Shown: positions 11,924 through 24,900 of the stretch, one piece after another
How the letters are laid out: each line of letters starts with the position of its first letter
Numbering within the stretch: the first letter of the stretch is position 1
Assembly (NCBI RefSeq): GCF_000004195.4
Contig: NC_030680.2
Location: 154,991-218,990, forward strand
Reading direction: 5' to 3'
Origin: Xenopus tropicalis
Taxonomy: Eukaryota > Chordata > Amphibia > Anura > Pipidae
DNA length: 64,000 bases
Translations under genes and position numbers: made by a program
Notes under the pieces: generated by a model
The model's database searches: none
What the model was told of the DNA's origin: nothing
What the model saw: the letters and a program-made list of their open reading frames with translations, nothing else

Positions 11924-14900
11924 CTGTACCCCACATATATCCCCAGGCAGGGGGCTGTACCCACATATATCCCCAGGCAGGGGGGCTGTACCCACATATA
12001 TCCCCAGGCAGGGGGCTGTACCCACATATATTCCCAGGCAGGGGGGCTGTACCCCACATATATCCCCAGGCAGGGGGCTGTACCCACATATATCCCCAGG
12101 CAGGGGGCTGTACCCACATATATCCCCAGGCAGGGGGGCTGTACCCCACATATATCCCCAGGCAGGGGGGCTGTACCCACATATATCCCCAGGCAGGGGG
12201 CTGGGCTGTACCCACATATATCCCCCAGGCAGGGGGCTGTACCCCACATATATCCCAGGCAGGGGGGCTGTACCCACATATATCCCCAGGCAGGGGGGCT
12301 GTACCACATATATCCCCAGGCAGGGGGGCTGTACCCACATATATCCCAGGCAGGGGGGCTGTACCCCACATATATCCCCAGGCAGGGGGCTGTACCCACA
12401 TATATCCCCCCAGGCAGGGGGGCTGTACCCACATATATCCCCAGGCAGGGGGCTGTACCCCACATACTCTCCCCAGGCAGGGGGGGCTGTACCCCACATA
12501 TATCCCCAGGCAGGGGGGCTGTACCCACATATATCCCAGGCAGGGGGGCTGTACCCACAATATCCCCAGGCAGGGGCTGTACCACATATATCCCCCAGGC
12601 AGGGGGGCTGTACCCCCACATATATCCCAGGCAGGGGGCTGTAACCCACATATATCCCCAGGCAGGGGCTTATATCCCCAGGCAGGGGGGCTGTACCCAC
12701 ATATATCCCCAGGCAGGGGGGCTGTACCCACATATATCCCCAGGCAGGGGGCTGTTACCCACATATATCCCCAGGCAGGGGGGCTGTACCCACATATATC
12801 CCCAGGCAGGCGGGGCTGTACCCACATATATCCCAGGCAGGGGGCTGTACCCACATATATCCCCAGGCAGGGGGGCTGTACCCACATATATCCCAGGCAG
12901 GGAGGCTGTACCCCACATATATCCCCAGGCAGGGGACTGTACCCACATATATCCCCAGGCAGGGGCCTGTCTGTATCCCCAGGGGGCCCATATATCCCCA
13001 GGCAGGGGCTGTACCCACATATATCCCCAGGCAGGGGGCCTGTACCCCACATATATCCCAGGCAGAGGGCTGTACCCACATTCCCAGGCAGGGGGCTGTA
13101 CCACATATATCCCCAGGCAGGGGGCTGTACCCCACTGTACCCACAATATATCCCCAGGCAGGGGGCTGTACCCCACATATATCCCCAGGCAGGGGGGCTG
13201 TACCCACATATATCCCCAGCAGGGGGCTGTACCCAATATCCCCGGCAGGGGGGCTGTACCCACATATATCCCCAGGCAGGGGGCTGTACCCCACATATAT
13301 CCCCAGGCAGGGGGGGCTGTACCCCACATATATCCCCAGGCAGGGGGGGCTGTACCCCACATATATCCCCAGGCAGGGGGGCTGTACCCCACATATATCC
13401 CCAGGCAGGGGGCTGTACCCACATATATCCCCAGGCAGGGGGGCTGTACCCACATATATCCCCCAGGCAGGGGGGCTGTACCCACATATATCCCCAGGCA
13501 GGGGGGCTGTACCCACATATATCCCCAGGCAGGGGACTGTACCCACATATATCCCCAGGCAGGGGGCTGTACCCACATATATCCCCAGGCAGGGGGCTGT
13601 ACCCACATATATCCGCCAGGCAGGGGGCTGTACCCACATATATCCCCAGGCAGGGGGCTGTACCCCACATATATCCCCAGGCAGGGGGGCTGTACCCCAC
13701 ATATATCCCCAGGCAGGGGGGCTGTACCCACATATATCCCCAGGCAGGGGGGCTGTACCCACATATATCCCCAGGCAGGGGGGCTGTACCCACATATATC
13801 CCCAGGCAGGGGGGCTGTACCCACATATATCCCCAGGCCAGGGGGGCTGTACCCACATATATCCCCAGGCAGGGGGGCTGTACCCACATATATCCCCAGG
13901 CAGGGGGCTGTACCCACATATATCCCCAGGCAGGGGGCTGTACCCCACATATATCCCCAGGCAGGGGGCTGTACCCCACATATATCCCCAGGCAGGGGGC
14001 TGTACCCCACATATATCCCCAGGCAGGGGGCTGTACCCACATATATCCCCAGGCAGGGGGCTGTACCCACATATATCCCCAGGCAGGGGGCTGTACCCAC
14101 ATATCCCCAGGCAGGGGGGCTGTACCCACATATATCCCCAGGCAGGGGGGCTGTACCCCACATATATCCCCAGGCAGGGGGGGCTGTACCCACATATATC
14201 CCCAGGCAGGGGGGCTGTACCCACATATATCCCCAGGCAGGGGGGCTGTACCCACATATATCCCCAGGCAGGGGGGCTGTTACCCACATATATCCCCAGG
14301 CAGGGGCTGTACCCCACATATATCCCCAGGCAGGGGGCTGTACCCACATATATCCCCAGGCAGGGGGCTGTACCCCACATATATCCCCAGGCAGGGGGCT
14401 GTACCCCACATATATCCCCAGGCAGGGGGGCTGTACCCCACATATATCCCCAGGCAGGGGGGCTGTACCCCACATATATCCCCAGGCAGGGGGCTGTACC
14501 CCCACATATATCCCCAGGCAGGGGGGCTGTACCCCACATATATCCCCAGGCAGGGGGCTGTACCCCACATATATCCCCAGGCAGGGGGCTGTACCCACAT
14601 ATATCCCCAGGCAGGGGGCTGTACCCACATATATCCCCAGGCAGGGGGCTGTACCCACATATCCCCAGGCAGGGGGGCTGTACCCACATATATCCCCAGG
14701 CAGGGGGGCTGTACCCACATATATCCCCAGGCAGGGGGGCTGTACCCACATATATCCCCAGGCAGGGGGGCTGTACCCACATATATCCCCAGGCAGGGGG
14801 GCTGTACCCACATATATCCCCAGGCAGGGGGGCTGTACCCACATATATCCCCAGGCAGGGGGCTGTACCCCACATATATCCCCAGGCAGGGGGCTGTACC

Positions 14901-17900
14901 CCACATATATCCCCAGGCAGGGGGCTGTACCCCACATATATCCCCAGGCAGGGGGCTGTACCCACATATATCCCCAGGCAGGGGGGCTGTACCCCACATA
15001 TATCCCCAGGCAGGGGACTGTACCCACATATATCCCCAGGCAGGGGGGCTGTACCCACATATATCCCAGGCAGGGGGCTGTACCCACATATATCCCCAGG
15101 CAGGGGACTGTACCCACATATATCCCCAGGCAGGGGGGCTGTACCCACATATATCCCCAGGCAGGGGGCTGTACCCCACATATATCCCCAGGCAGGGGGG
15201 CTGTACCCACATATATCCCAGGCAGGGGGGCTGTACCCCACATATATCCCCAGGCAGGGGGGCTGTACCCCACATATATCCCCAGGCAGGGGGGCTGTAC
15301 CCACATATATCCCCAGGCAGGGGGGCTGTACCCACATATATCCCCAGGCAGGGGCTGTACCCACATATATCCCCAGGCAGGGGGGCTGTACCCCACATAT
15401 ATCCCCAGGCAGGGGGGCTGTACCCACATATATCCCCAGGCAGGGGGCTGTACCCACATATATCCCCAGGCAGGGGCTGTACCCACATATATCCCCAGGC
15501 AGGGGGCTGTACCCCACATATATCCCCAGGCAGGGGGCTGTACCCCACATATATCCCAGGCAGGGGGGCTGTACCCACATATATCCCCAGGCAGGGGGCT
15601 GTACCCCACATATATCCCCAGGCAGGGGGCTGTACCCCACATATATCCCCAGGCAGGGGGCTGTACCCACATATATCCCCAGGCAGGGGGGCTGTACCCA
15701 CATATATCCCCAGGCAGGGGGCTGTACCCACATATATCCCCAGGCAGGGGGCTGTACCCCACATATATCCCCAGGCAGGGGGGCTGTACCCACATATATC
15801 CCCAGGCAGGGGGGCTGTACCCACATATATCCCCGGCAGGGGGCCATATATCCCAGGCAGGGGGCTGTACCCACATATATCCCCAGGCAGGGGGCTGTAC
15901 CCCACATATATCCCAGGCAGGGGGCTGTACCCACATATATCCCCAGGCAGGGGGCTGTACCCACATATATCCCCAGGCAGGGGGCTGTACCCACATATAT
16001 CCCCAGGCAGGGGGCTGTACCCACATATATCCCCAGGCAGGGGGCTGTACCCCACATATATCCCCAGGCAGGGGGCTGTACCCCACATATATCCCCAGGC
16101 AGGGGGGCTGTACCCACATATATCCCCAGGCAGGGGGCTGTACCCACATATATCCCCAGGCAGGGGGCTGTACCCACATATATCCCCAGGCAGGGGGGCT
16201 GTACCCACATATATCCCCAGGCAGGGGGCGTACCCACATATATTCCCCAGGCAGGGGCTGTACCCACATATATCCCCAGGCAGGGGGGCTGTACCCACAT
16301 ATATCCCCAGGCAGGGGGCTGTACCCACATATATCCCAGGCAGGGGGGGCTGTACCCACATATATCCCCAGGCAGGGGGGCTGTACCCACATATATCCCC
16401 AGGCAGGGGGGCTGTACCCCACATATATCCCCAGGCAGGGGGGCTGTACCCACATATATCCCCAGGCAGGGGGGCTGTACCCACATATATCCCAGGCAGG
16501 GGGGCTGTACCCACATATATCCCCAGGCAGGGGGCTGTACCCACATATATCCCCAGGCAGGGGGGCTGTACCCACATATATCCCCAGGCAGGGGGGCTGT
16601 ACCCCACATATATCCCCAGGCAGGGGGCTGTACCCACATATATCCCCAGGCAGGGGGGCTGTACCCACATATATCCCCAGGCAGGGGGGCTGTACCCACA
16701 TATATCCCCAGGCAGGGGGGCTGTACCCACATATATCCCCAGGCAGGGGGGCTGTACCCACATATATCCCCAGGCAGGGGGGCTGTACCCACATATATCC
16801 CCAGGCAGGGGGGCTGTACCCACATATATCCCCAGGCAGGGGGCTGTACCCACATATATCCCCAGGCAGGGGGCTGTACCCACATATATCCCCAGGCAGG
16901 GGGGCTGTACCCACATAATATTCCCCAGGCAGGGGGCTGTAACCCACATATATCCCCAGGCAGGGGGGCTGTACCCCACATATATCCCCAGGCAGGGGGC
17001 TGTACCCCACATATATCCCCAGGCAGGGGGCTGTACCCACATATATCCCCAGGCAGGGGGGCTGTACCCACATATATCCCCAGGCAGGGGGGCTGTACCC
17101 ACATATATCCCAGGCAGGGGGCTGTACCCACATATATCCCCAGGCAGGGGGCTGTACCCACATATATCCCCAGGCAGGGGGGCTGTACCCACATATATCC
17201 CAGGCAGGGGGGCTGTACCCACATATATCCCCAGGCAGGGGGGCTGTACCCACATATATCCCCAGGCAGGGGGGCTGTACCCACATATATCCCCAGGCAG
17301 GGGGGCTGTACCCACATATATCCCCAGGCAGGGGGGCTGTACCCACATATCCCAGGGGCTTACCCATTATCCCAGGCAGGGGGCTGTACCCACATATATC
17401 CCCAGGCAGGGGGGCTGTACCCACATATATCCCCAGGCAGGGGGGCTGTACCCACATATATCCCCAGGCAGGGGGGCTGTACCCACATATATCCCAGGCA
17501 GGGGGGCTGTACCCACATATATCCCCAGGCAGGGGGCTGTACCCACATATATCCCCAGGCAGGGGGCGTACCCCACATATCCCCGGCAGGGGCTGTACCC
17601 CACATATATCCCCAGGCAGGGGGGCTGTACCCACATATATCCCCCAGGCAGGGGGGCTGTACCCACATATATCCCCAGGCAGGGGGGCTGTACCCCACAT
17701 ATATCCCCAGGCAGGGGGCTGTACCCCACATATATCCCCAGGCAGGGGGCTGTACCCACATATATCCCCAGGCAGGGGGGCTGTACCCCACATATATCCC
17801 CAGGGCAGGGGGGCTGTACCCACATATATCCCCAGGCAGGGGGGCTGTACCCACATATATCCCAGGCAGGGGGCTGTACCCACATATATCCCCAGGCAGG

Positions 17901-18253
17901 GGGGCTGTACCCACATATATCCCCAGGCAGGGGGCTGTACCCCACATATATCCCCAGGCAGGGGGGCTGTACCCACATATATCCCCAGGCAGGGGGCTGT
18001 ACCCACATATATCCCCAGGCAGGGGGCTGTACCCACATATATCCCCAGGCAGGGGGCTGTACCCACATATATCCCCAGGCAGGGGGGCTGTACCCACATA
18101 TATCCCCAGGCAGGGGGCTGTACCCACATATATCCCCAGGCAGGGGGCTGTACCCACATATATCCCCAGGCAGGGGGGCTGTACCCACATATATCCCCAG
18201 GCAGGGGGGCTGTACCCACATATATCCCCAGGCAGGGGGCTGTACCCACATAT
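11924..18253. repeat. 30-32-bp tandem array, 6.3 kb (nap1l4 intron 1)
   Basis: About 200 copies of CTGTACCCACATATATCCCC followed by AGGCAGGGGG(G). Length varies by one base in the C- and G-runs. No stop trinucleotide occurs on either strand and the minus strand has ATATATG, so minus-strand frames of over 1800 codons appear; they are artefacts. Irregular patches lie near 12945-13260 and 17340-17600. Confidence 0.97.
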
Positions 18254-18400
18254 GTAGGGGACAGGGCAGGACACATGTTGGGGAGTTACAGTTACAGGAC
18301 ACAGTAATGTCGGTACCAGGGGGGAAAGAGACGCCCAACAAGCCCCGCTGTTACAGGCCACTCCCCCCGCTCCTCACACGGTCCCGGGCAGATACTCACA

Positions 18401-18450
18401 CGTCCCGCACAATAAGTACAAACTCCTCCCCTCTGTCTGACAGAAACAAC
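18401..18450 (-). other. nap1l4: Probable nap1l4 non-coding exon 1 (5' UTR)
   Basis: On the minus strand the sequence GGGACGT is followed by GTGAGTATC at 18399, a good donor, directly downstream of the core-promoter motifs. The next acceptor in this direction is at coding exon 2 (11573), so intron 1 would hold the 6.3-kb array. The 5' boundary is a guess from motif spacing. Confidence 0.5.
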
Positions 18451-18467
18451 TCCCGTTACCTATATAA

Positions 18468-18477
18468 TCTCGCGAGA
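18468..18477. promoter_or_regulatory. TCTCGCGAGA core-promoter palindrome
   Basis: This is a perfect 10-bp palindrome identical to the vertebrate CGCG element found at TATA-less housekeeping promoters. On the minus strand it is followed at once by ATTATATAGG (18467-18458), giving a compact core promoter about 70 bases upstream of the exon 1 donor. Confidence 0.75.
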
Positions 18478-18494
18478 CTATGGCGTCACGGCTC

Positions 18495-18674
18495 ACGTAT
18501 GCGTCCTGACGCACGGGCAGGCACATTCCGTCCCAACGTAAGCGTAATGACGCACCACATAGGAGCATTGCGGTTCCACGTAAGCGTAATGACGCATCAC
18601 ATAAGCGCATTGCGGTGCGTCATAACGTAAGCGTAAAGACGCACCGGAATGCTCCACGTAAGCGCAATGACGCA
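18495..18674. repeat. Five spaced copies of a 19-bp CRE-like motif
   Basis: ACGTAAGCGTAATGACGCA or close variants start at 18495 (diverged), 18536, 18578, 18625 and 18656, spaced 41, 42, 47 and 31 bases. Each contains TGACGCA, an ATF/CREB-like half site, or AGACGCA in one copy, and several CpGs. The spacers also share GCATTGCGG-like words, so the unit is a degenerate tandem duplication inside the promoter. Confidence 0.8.
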
Positions 18675-18988
18675 ACACGTCGCCGCATTACTGGCGTGAC
18701 GACGAGCAGAGATGACGTAGTGGCGTCGGTCAGTGTTATCCAATAGGAGTGAGCGGTTTCCCTATCGCTAGGGGACAAGCAGCCATTAGTTCCCCTCAGT
18801 ATTTCCCCATTGTGTGTGCAGTACTGTGCGTTATGGGGGGCTGTTCCCCAGTGTGAGGCAGAGAGTAACATTCTGTGCAGTTGGTCTTCCTTTATTATTT
18901 GTGTTTTTATATTTATATCAGTTTCCGTTCTTTTATTATTTGCTGGCCTATCCCAGTCTCACACCCTCAGTCCCCATACTGATATAAG

Positions 18989-21900
18989 CCTGGCAGGAAA
19001 CGCTTGGGGGCCACAGTGCGTCTGGCAGGAAACGCTTGGGGGCCACAGTGCGTCTGGCAGGAAACGCTTGGGAGCCACGGTGCGTCTGGCAGGAAACGCT
19101 TGGGGGCCACAGTGCGTCTGGCAGGAACGCTTGGGAGCCACAGTGCGCCTGGCAGGAAACGCTTGGGAGCCACGGTGCGCCTGGCAGGAAACGCTTGGGG
19201 GCCACGGTGCGTCTGGCAGGAAACGCTTGGGGGCCACAGTGCGTCTGGCAGGAAACGCTTGGGGGCCACAGTGCGTCTGGCAGGAAACGCTTGGGGGCCA
19301 CAGTGCGTCTGGCAGGAAACGCTTGGGGGCCACAGTGCGTCTGGCAGGAAACGCTTGGGGGCCACGGTGCGTCTGGCAGGAAACGCTTGGGAGCCACAGT
19401 GCGTCTGGCAGGAAACGCTTGGGAGCCACGGTGCGTCTGGCAGGAAACGCTTGGGGCCACAGTGCGTCTGGCAGGAAACGCTTGGGAGCCACAGTGCGTC
19501 TGGCAGGAAACGCTTGGGAGCCACAGTGCGTCTGGCAGGAACGCTTGGGGGCCACAGTGCGTCTGGCAGGAAACGCTTGGGGGCCACGGTGCGTCTGGCA
19601 GGAAACGCTTGGGGGCCACGGTGCGTCTGGCAGGAAACGCTTGGGAGCCACAGTGCGTCTGGCAGGAAACGCTTGGGGGCCACAGTGCGTCTGGCAGGAA
19701 ACGCTTGGGGGCCACAGTGCGTCTGGCAGGAAACGCTTGGGGGCCACGGTGCGTCTGGCAGGAAACGCTTGGGAGCCGCGGTGCGTCTGGCAGGAAACGC
19801 TTGGGGGCCACAGTGCGCCTGGCAGGAAACGCTTGGGGGCCACGGTGCGTCTGGCAGGAACGCTTGGGAGCCACGGTGCGTCTGGCAGGAAACGCTTGGG
19901 AGCCACAGTGCGTCTGGCAGGAAACGCTTGGGAGCCACGGTGCGTCTGGCAGGAACGCTTGGGAGCCACGGTGCGTCTGGCAGGAAACGCTTGGGAGCCA
20001 CAGTGCGTCTGGCAGGAAACGCTTGGGGGCCACGGTGCGCCTGGCAGGAAACGCTTGGGGGCCACGGTGCGCCTGGCAGGAAACGCTTGGGGGCCACGGT
20101 GCGCCTGGCAGGAAACGCTTGGGGGCCACGGTGCGTCTGGCAGGAAACGCTTGGGAGCCACGGTGCGTCTGGCAGGAAACGCTTGGGGGCCACGGTGCGT
20201 CTGGCAGGAAACGCTTGGGGGCCACGGTGCGTCTGGCAGGAAACGCTTGGGAGCCACGGTGCGCCTGGCAGGAAACGCTTGGGGGCCACGGTGCGTCTGG
20301 CAGGAAACGCTTGGGAGCCACGGTGCGTCTGGCAGGAAACGCTTGGGGGCCACGGTGCGTCTGGCAGGAAACGCTTGGGAGCCACGGTGCGCCTGGCAGG
20401 AAACGCTTGGGGGCCACGGGTGCGTCTGGCAGGAAACGCTTGGGGGCCACGGTGCGTCTGGCAGGAAACGCTTGGGGGCCACGGTGCGTCTGGCAGGAAA
20501 CGCTTGGGGGCCACGGTGCGTCTGGCAGGAAACGCTTGGGAGCCACGGTGCGTCCTGGCAGGAAACGCTTGGGGGCCACGGTGCGTCTGGCAGGAAACGC
20601 TTGGGAGCCACGGTGCGTCTGGCAGGAAACGCTTGGGAGCCACGGTGCGCCTGGCAGGAAACGCTTGGGGGCCACGGTGCGTCTGGCAGGAAACGCTTGG
20701 GGGCCACGGTGCGTCTGGCAGGAAACGCTTGGGGGCCACGGTGCGTCTGGCAGGAAACGCTTGGGGGCCACGGTGCGTCTGGCAGGAAACGCTTGGGAGC
20801 CGCGGTGCGTCTGGCAGGAAACGCTTGGGAGCCACAGTGCGCCTGGCAGGAAACGCTTGGGGGCCACGGTGCGTCTGGCAGGAAACGCTTGGGAGCCACG
20901 GTGTGTCTGGCAGGAAACGCTTGGGGGCCACGGCGTGCCTGGCAGGAAACGCTTGGGAGCCACGGTGCGTCTGGCAGGAAACGCTTGGGAGCCACGGTGC
21001 GTCTGGCAGGAAACGCTTGGGAGCCACGGTGCGTCTGGCAGGAAACGCTTGGGGGCCACGGTGCGTCTGGCAGGAAACGCTTGGGAGCCACGGTGCGTCT
21101 GGCAGGAAACGCTTGGGAGCCACGGTGCGCTTGGGGGCCACAGTGTGTCTGGCAGGAAACGCTTGGGAGCCACGGTGCGTCTGGCAGGAAACGCTTGGGG
21201 GCCACGGTGCGTCTGGCAGGAAACGCTTGGGGGCCACAGTGTGTCTGGCAGGAAACGCTTGGGAGCCACGGTGCGCTTGGGGGCCACAGTGTGTCTGGCA
21301 GGAAACGCTTGGGAGCCACGGTGCGCCTGGCAGGAAACGCTTGGGAGCCACGGTGCGTCTGGCAGGAACGCTTGGGGGCCACGGTGCGTCTGGCAGGAAA
21401 CGCTTGGGAGCCACGGTGCGTCTGGCAGGAAACGCTTGGGAGCCACAGTGCGTCTGGCAGGAAACGCTTGGGGGCCACAGTGCGTCTGGCAGGAAACGCT
21501 TGGGGGCCACGGTGCGTCTGGCAGGAAACGCTTGGGGGCCACAGTGTGTCTGGCAGGAAACGCTTGGGAGCCACGGTGCGCTTGGGGGCCACAGTGTGTC
21601 TGGCAGGAAACGCTTGGGAGCCACGGTGCGCCTGGCAGGAAACGCTTGGGAGCCACGGTGCGTCTGGCAGGAACGCTTGGGGGCCACGGTGGCGTCTGGC
21701 AGGAAACGCTTGGGAGCCACGGTGCGTCTGGCAGGAACGCTTGGGGGCCACGGTGCGTCTGGCAGGAAACGCTTGGGGGCCACGGTGCGTCTGGCAGGAA
21801 ACGCTTGGGGGCCACGGTGCGTCTGGCAGGAAACGCTTGGGGGCCACGGTGCGTCTGGCAGGAACGCTTGGGGGCCACGGTGCGTCTGGCAGGAAACGCT

Positions 21901-24900
21901 TGGGGGCCACAGTGCGTCTGGCAGGAAACGCTTGGGGGCCACAGTGCGTCTGGCAGGAAACGCTTGGGGGCCACAGTGCGTCTGGCAGGAAACGCTTGGG
22001 AGCCACAGTGCGTCTGGCAGGAAACGCTTGGGGGCCACGGTGCGTCTGGCAGGAAACGCTTGGGGGCCACAGTGCGTCTGGCAGGAAACGCTTGGGAGCC
22101 ACGGTGCGTCTGGCAGAAACGCTTGGGGGCCACAGTGCGTCTGGCAGGAAACGCTTGGGAGCCACAGTGCGTCTGGCAGGAAACGCTTGGGAGCCACGGT
22201 GCGTCTGGCAGGAAACGCTTGGGGGCCACAGTGCGTCTGGCAGGAACGCTTGGGAGCCACAGTGCGCCTGGCAGGAAATGCTTGGGGGCCACAGTGCGTC
22301 TGGCAGGAACGCTTGGGAGCCACGGTGCGTCTGGCTGGAAACGCTTGGGGGCCACGGTGCGTCTGGCAGGAACGCTTGGGAGCCACGGTGCGTCTGGCAG
22401 GAAACGCTTGGGGGCCACGGTGCGTCTGGCAGGAAACGCTTGGGGGCCACAGTGTGTCTGGCAGGAAACGCTTGGGAGCCACGGTGCGCTTGGGGGCCAC
22501 AGTGTGTCTGGCAGGAAACGCTTGGGAGCCACGGTGCGCCTGGCAGGAAACGCTTGGGAGCCACGGTGCGTCTGGCAGGAACGCTTGGGGGCCACGGTGC
22601 GTCTGGCAGGAACGCTTGGGAGCCACGGTGCGTCTGGCAGGAACGCTTGGGGGCCACGGTGCGTCTGGCAGGAAACGCTTGGGAGCCACGGTGCGTCTGG
22701 CAGGAAACGCTTGGGAGCCACGGTGCGCCTGGCAGGAAACGCTTGGGAGCCACGGTGCGTCTGGCAGGAAACGCTTGGGAGCCACGGTGCGTCTGGCAGG
22801 AACGCTTGGGGGCCACGGTGCGTCTGGCAGGAAACGCTTGGAGCCACGGTGCGTCTGGCAGGAAACGCTTGGGAGCCACGGTGCGTCTGGCAGGAAACGC
22901 TTGGGAGCCACGGTGCGTCTGGCAGGAAACGCTTGGGAGCCACGGTGCGTCTGGCAGGAACGCTTGGGGCCACGGTGCGTCTGGCAGGAACGCTTGGGAG
23001 CCACGGTGCGTCTGGCAGGAACGCTTGGGGGCCACGGTGCGTCTGGCAGGAAAGGCTTGGGAGCCACGGTGCGTCTGGCAGGAACGCTTGGGGGCCACGG
23101 TGCGTCTGGCAGGAAACGCTTGGGGGCCACGGTGCGTCTGGCAGGAAACGCTTGGGGGCCACGGTGCGTCTGGCAGGAAACGCTTGGGGGCCACGGTGCG
23201 TCTGGCAGGAAACGCTTGGGAGCCACGGTGCGTCTGGCAGGAAACGCTTGGGAGCCACGGTGCGCTTGGGGGCCACAGTGAGTCTGGCAGGAAACGCTTG
23301 GGAGCCACGGTGCGCCTGGCAGGGAACGCTTGGGAGCCACGGTGCGTCTGGCAGGAACGCTTGGGAGCCACGGTGCGTCTGGCAGGAACGCTTGGGGGCC
23401 ACGGTGCGTCTGGCAGGAACGCTAGGGAGCCACGGTGCGCCTGGCAGGAACGCTAGGGAGCCACGGTGCGTCTGGCAGGAACGCTCGGGGGCCACGGTGC
23501 GTCTGGCAGGAACGCTCGGGAGCCACGGTGCGTCTGGCAGGAACGCTCGGGAGCCACGGTGCGTCTGGCAGGAACGCTTGGGGGCCACGGTGCGTCTGGC
23601 AGTAAACGCTTGGGGGCACGGTGGCGTCCTGGCAGGAACGCTTGGGAGCCACGGTGCGTCTGGCAGGAACGCTTGGGAGCCACGGTGCGTCTGGCAGGAA
23701 CGCTTGGGGGCCACGGTGCGTCTGTCAGGAACGCTTGGGGGCCACGGTGCGTCTGGCAGGAACGCTTGGGAGCCACGGTGCGTCTGGCAGGAAACGCTTG
23801 GGGGCCACGGTGCGTCTGGCAGGAAACGCTTGGGGGCCACAGTGTGTCTGGCAGGAAACGCTTGGGAGCCACGGTGCGCTTGGGGCCACAGTGTGTCTGG
23901 CAGGAAACGCTTGGGAGCCACGGTGCGTCTGGCAGGAACGCTTGGGGGCCACGGTGCGTCTGGCAGGAACGCTTGGGAGCCACGGTGCGTCTGGCAGGAA
24001 CGCTTGGGGGCCACGGTGCGTCTGGCAGGAAACGCTTGGGAGCCACGGTGCGTCTGGCAGGAAACGCTTGGGAGCCACGGGTGGCGGAACGCTGGGCACG
24101 GGCCTGCAGGAAACGCTTGGGAGCCACGGTGCGTCTGGCAGGAAACGCTTGGGAGCCACGGTGCGTCTGGCAGGAAACGCTTGGGAGCCACGGTGCGTCT
24201 GGCAGGAAACGCTTGGAGCCACGGTGCGTCTGGCAGGAACGCTTGGGGGCCACGGTGCGTCTGGCAGGAAACGCTTGGGAGCCACGGTGCGTCTGGCAGG
24301 AACGCTTGGGAGCCACAGTGCGTCTGGCAGGAAACGCTTGGGAGCCACGGTGCGTCTGGCAGGAAACGCTTGGGGGCCACAGTGCGTCTGGCAGGAACGC
24401 TTGGGAGCCACAGTGCGCCTGGCAGGAAACGCTTGGGGGCCACAGTGCGTCTGGCAGGAACGCTTGGGAGCCACAGTGCGCCTGGCAGGAAACGCTTGGG
24501 AGCCACAGTGCGTCTGGGCAGGAAACGCTTGGGGCCACGGTGCGTCTGGCAGGAACGCTTGGGAGCCACGGTGCGTCTGGCAGGAAACGCTTGGGGGCCA
24601 CGGTGCGTCTGGCAGGAAACGCTTGGGGGCCACAGTGTGTCTGGCAGGAAACGCTTGGGAGCCACGGTGCGTCTGGCAGGAACGCTTGGGGGCCACAGTG
24701 CGTCTGGCAGGAAACGCTTGGGGGCCACAGTGCGCCTGGCAGGAACGCTTGGGAGCCACAGTGCGTCTGGCAGGAAACGCTTGGGAGCCACGGTGCGTCT
24801 GGCAGGAAACGCTTGGGGGCCACAGTGCGTCTGGCAGGAACGCTTGGGAGCCACAGTGCGCCTGGCAGGAAACGCTTGGGGGCCACAGTGCGTCTGGCAG

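Larger units (their letters stand above)
18451..18780 (-). promoter_or_regulatory. nap1l4: nap1l4 promoter, CpG-rich
   Basis: A CpG-dense block separates the two giant arrays. It contains TCTCGCGAGA, a TATATAG-like word, five CRE-like 19-bp repeats, TGACGTAG near 18713 and a CCAAT word at 18740-18744. Together with the donor at 18399 this marks the nap1l4 transcription start region. Confidence 0.65.

Noticed and set aside
12670..18276. Minus-strand open frame of about 1870 codons (repeats of GDICGYSPPAWGYMW)
   Set aside because: It exactly covers the 31-bp array, is open in all three frames because the unit lacks stop trinucleotides, and has no non-repeat domain.
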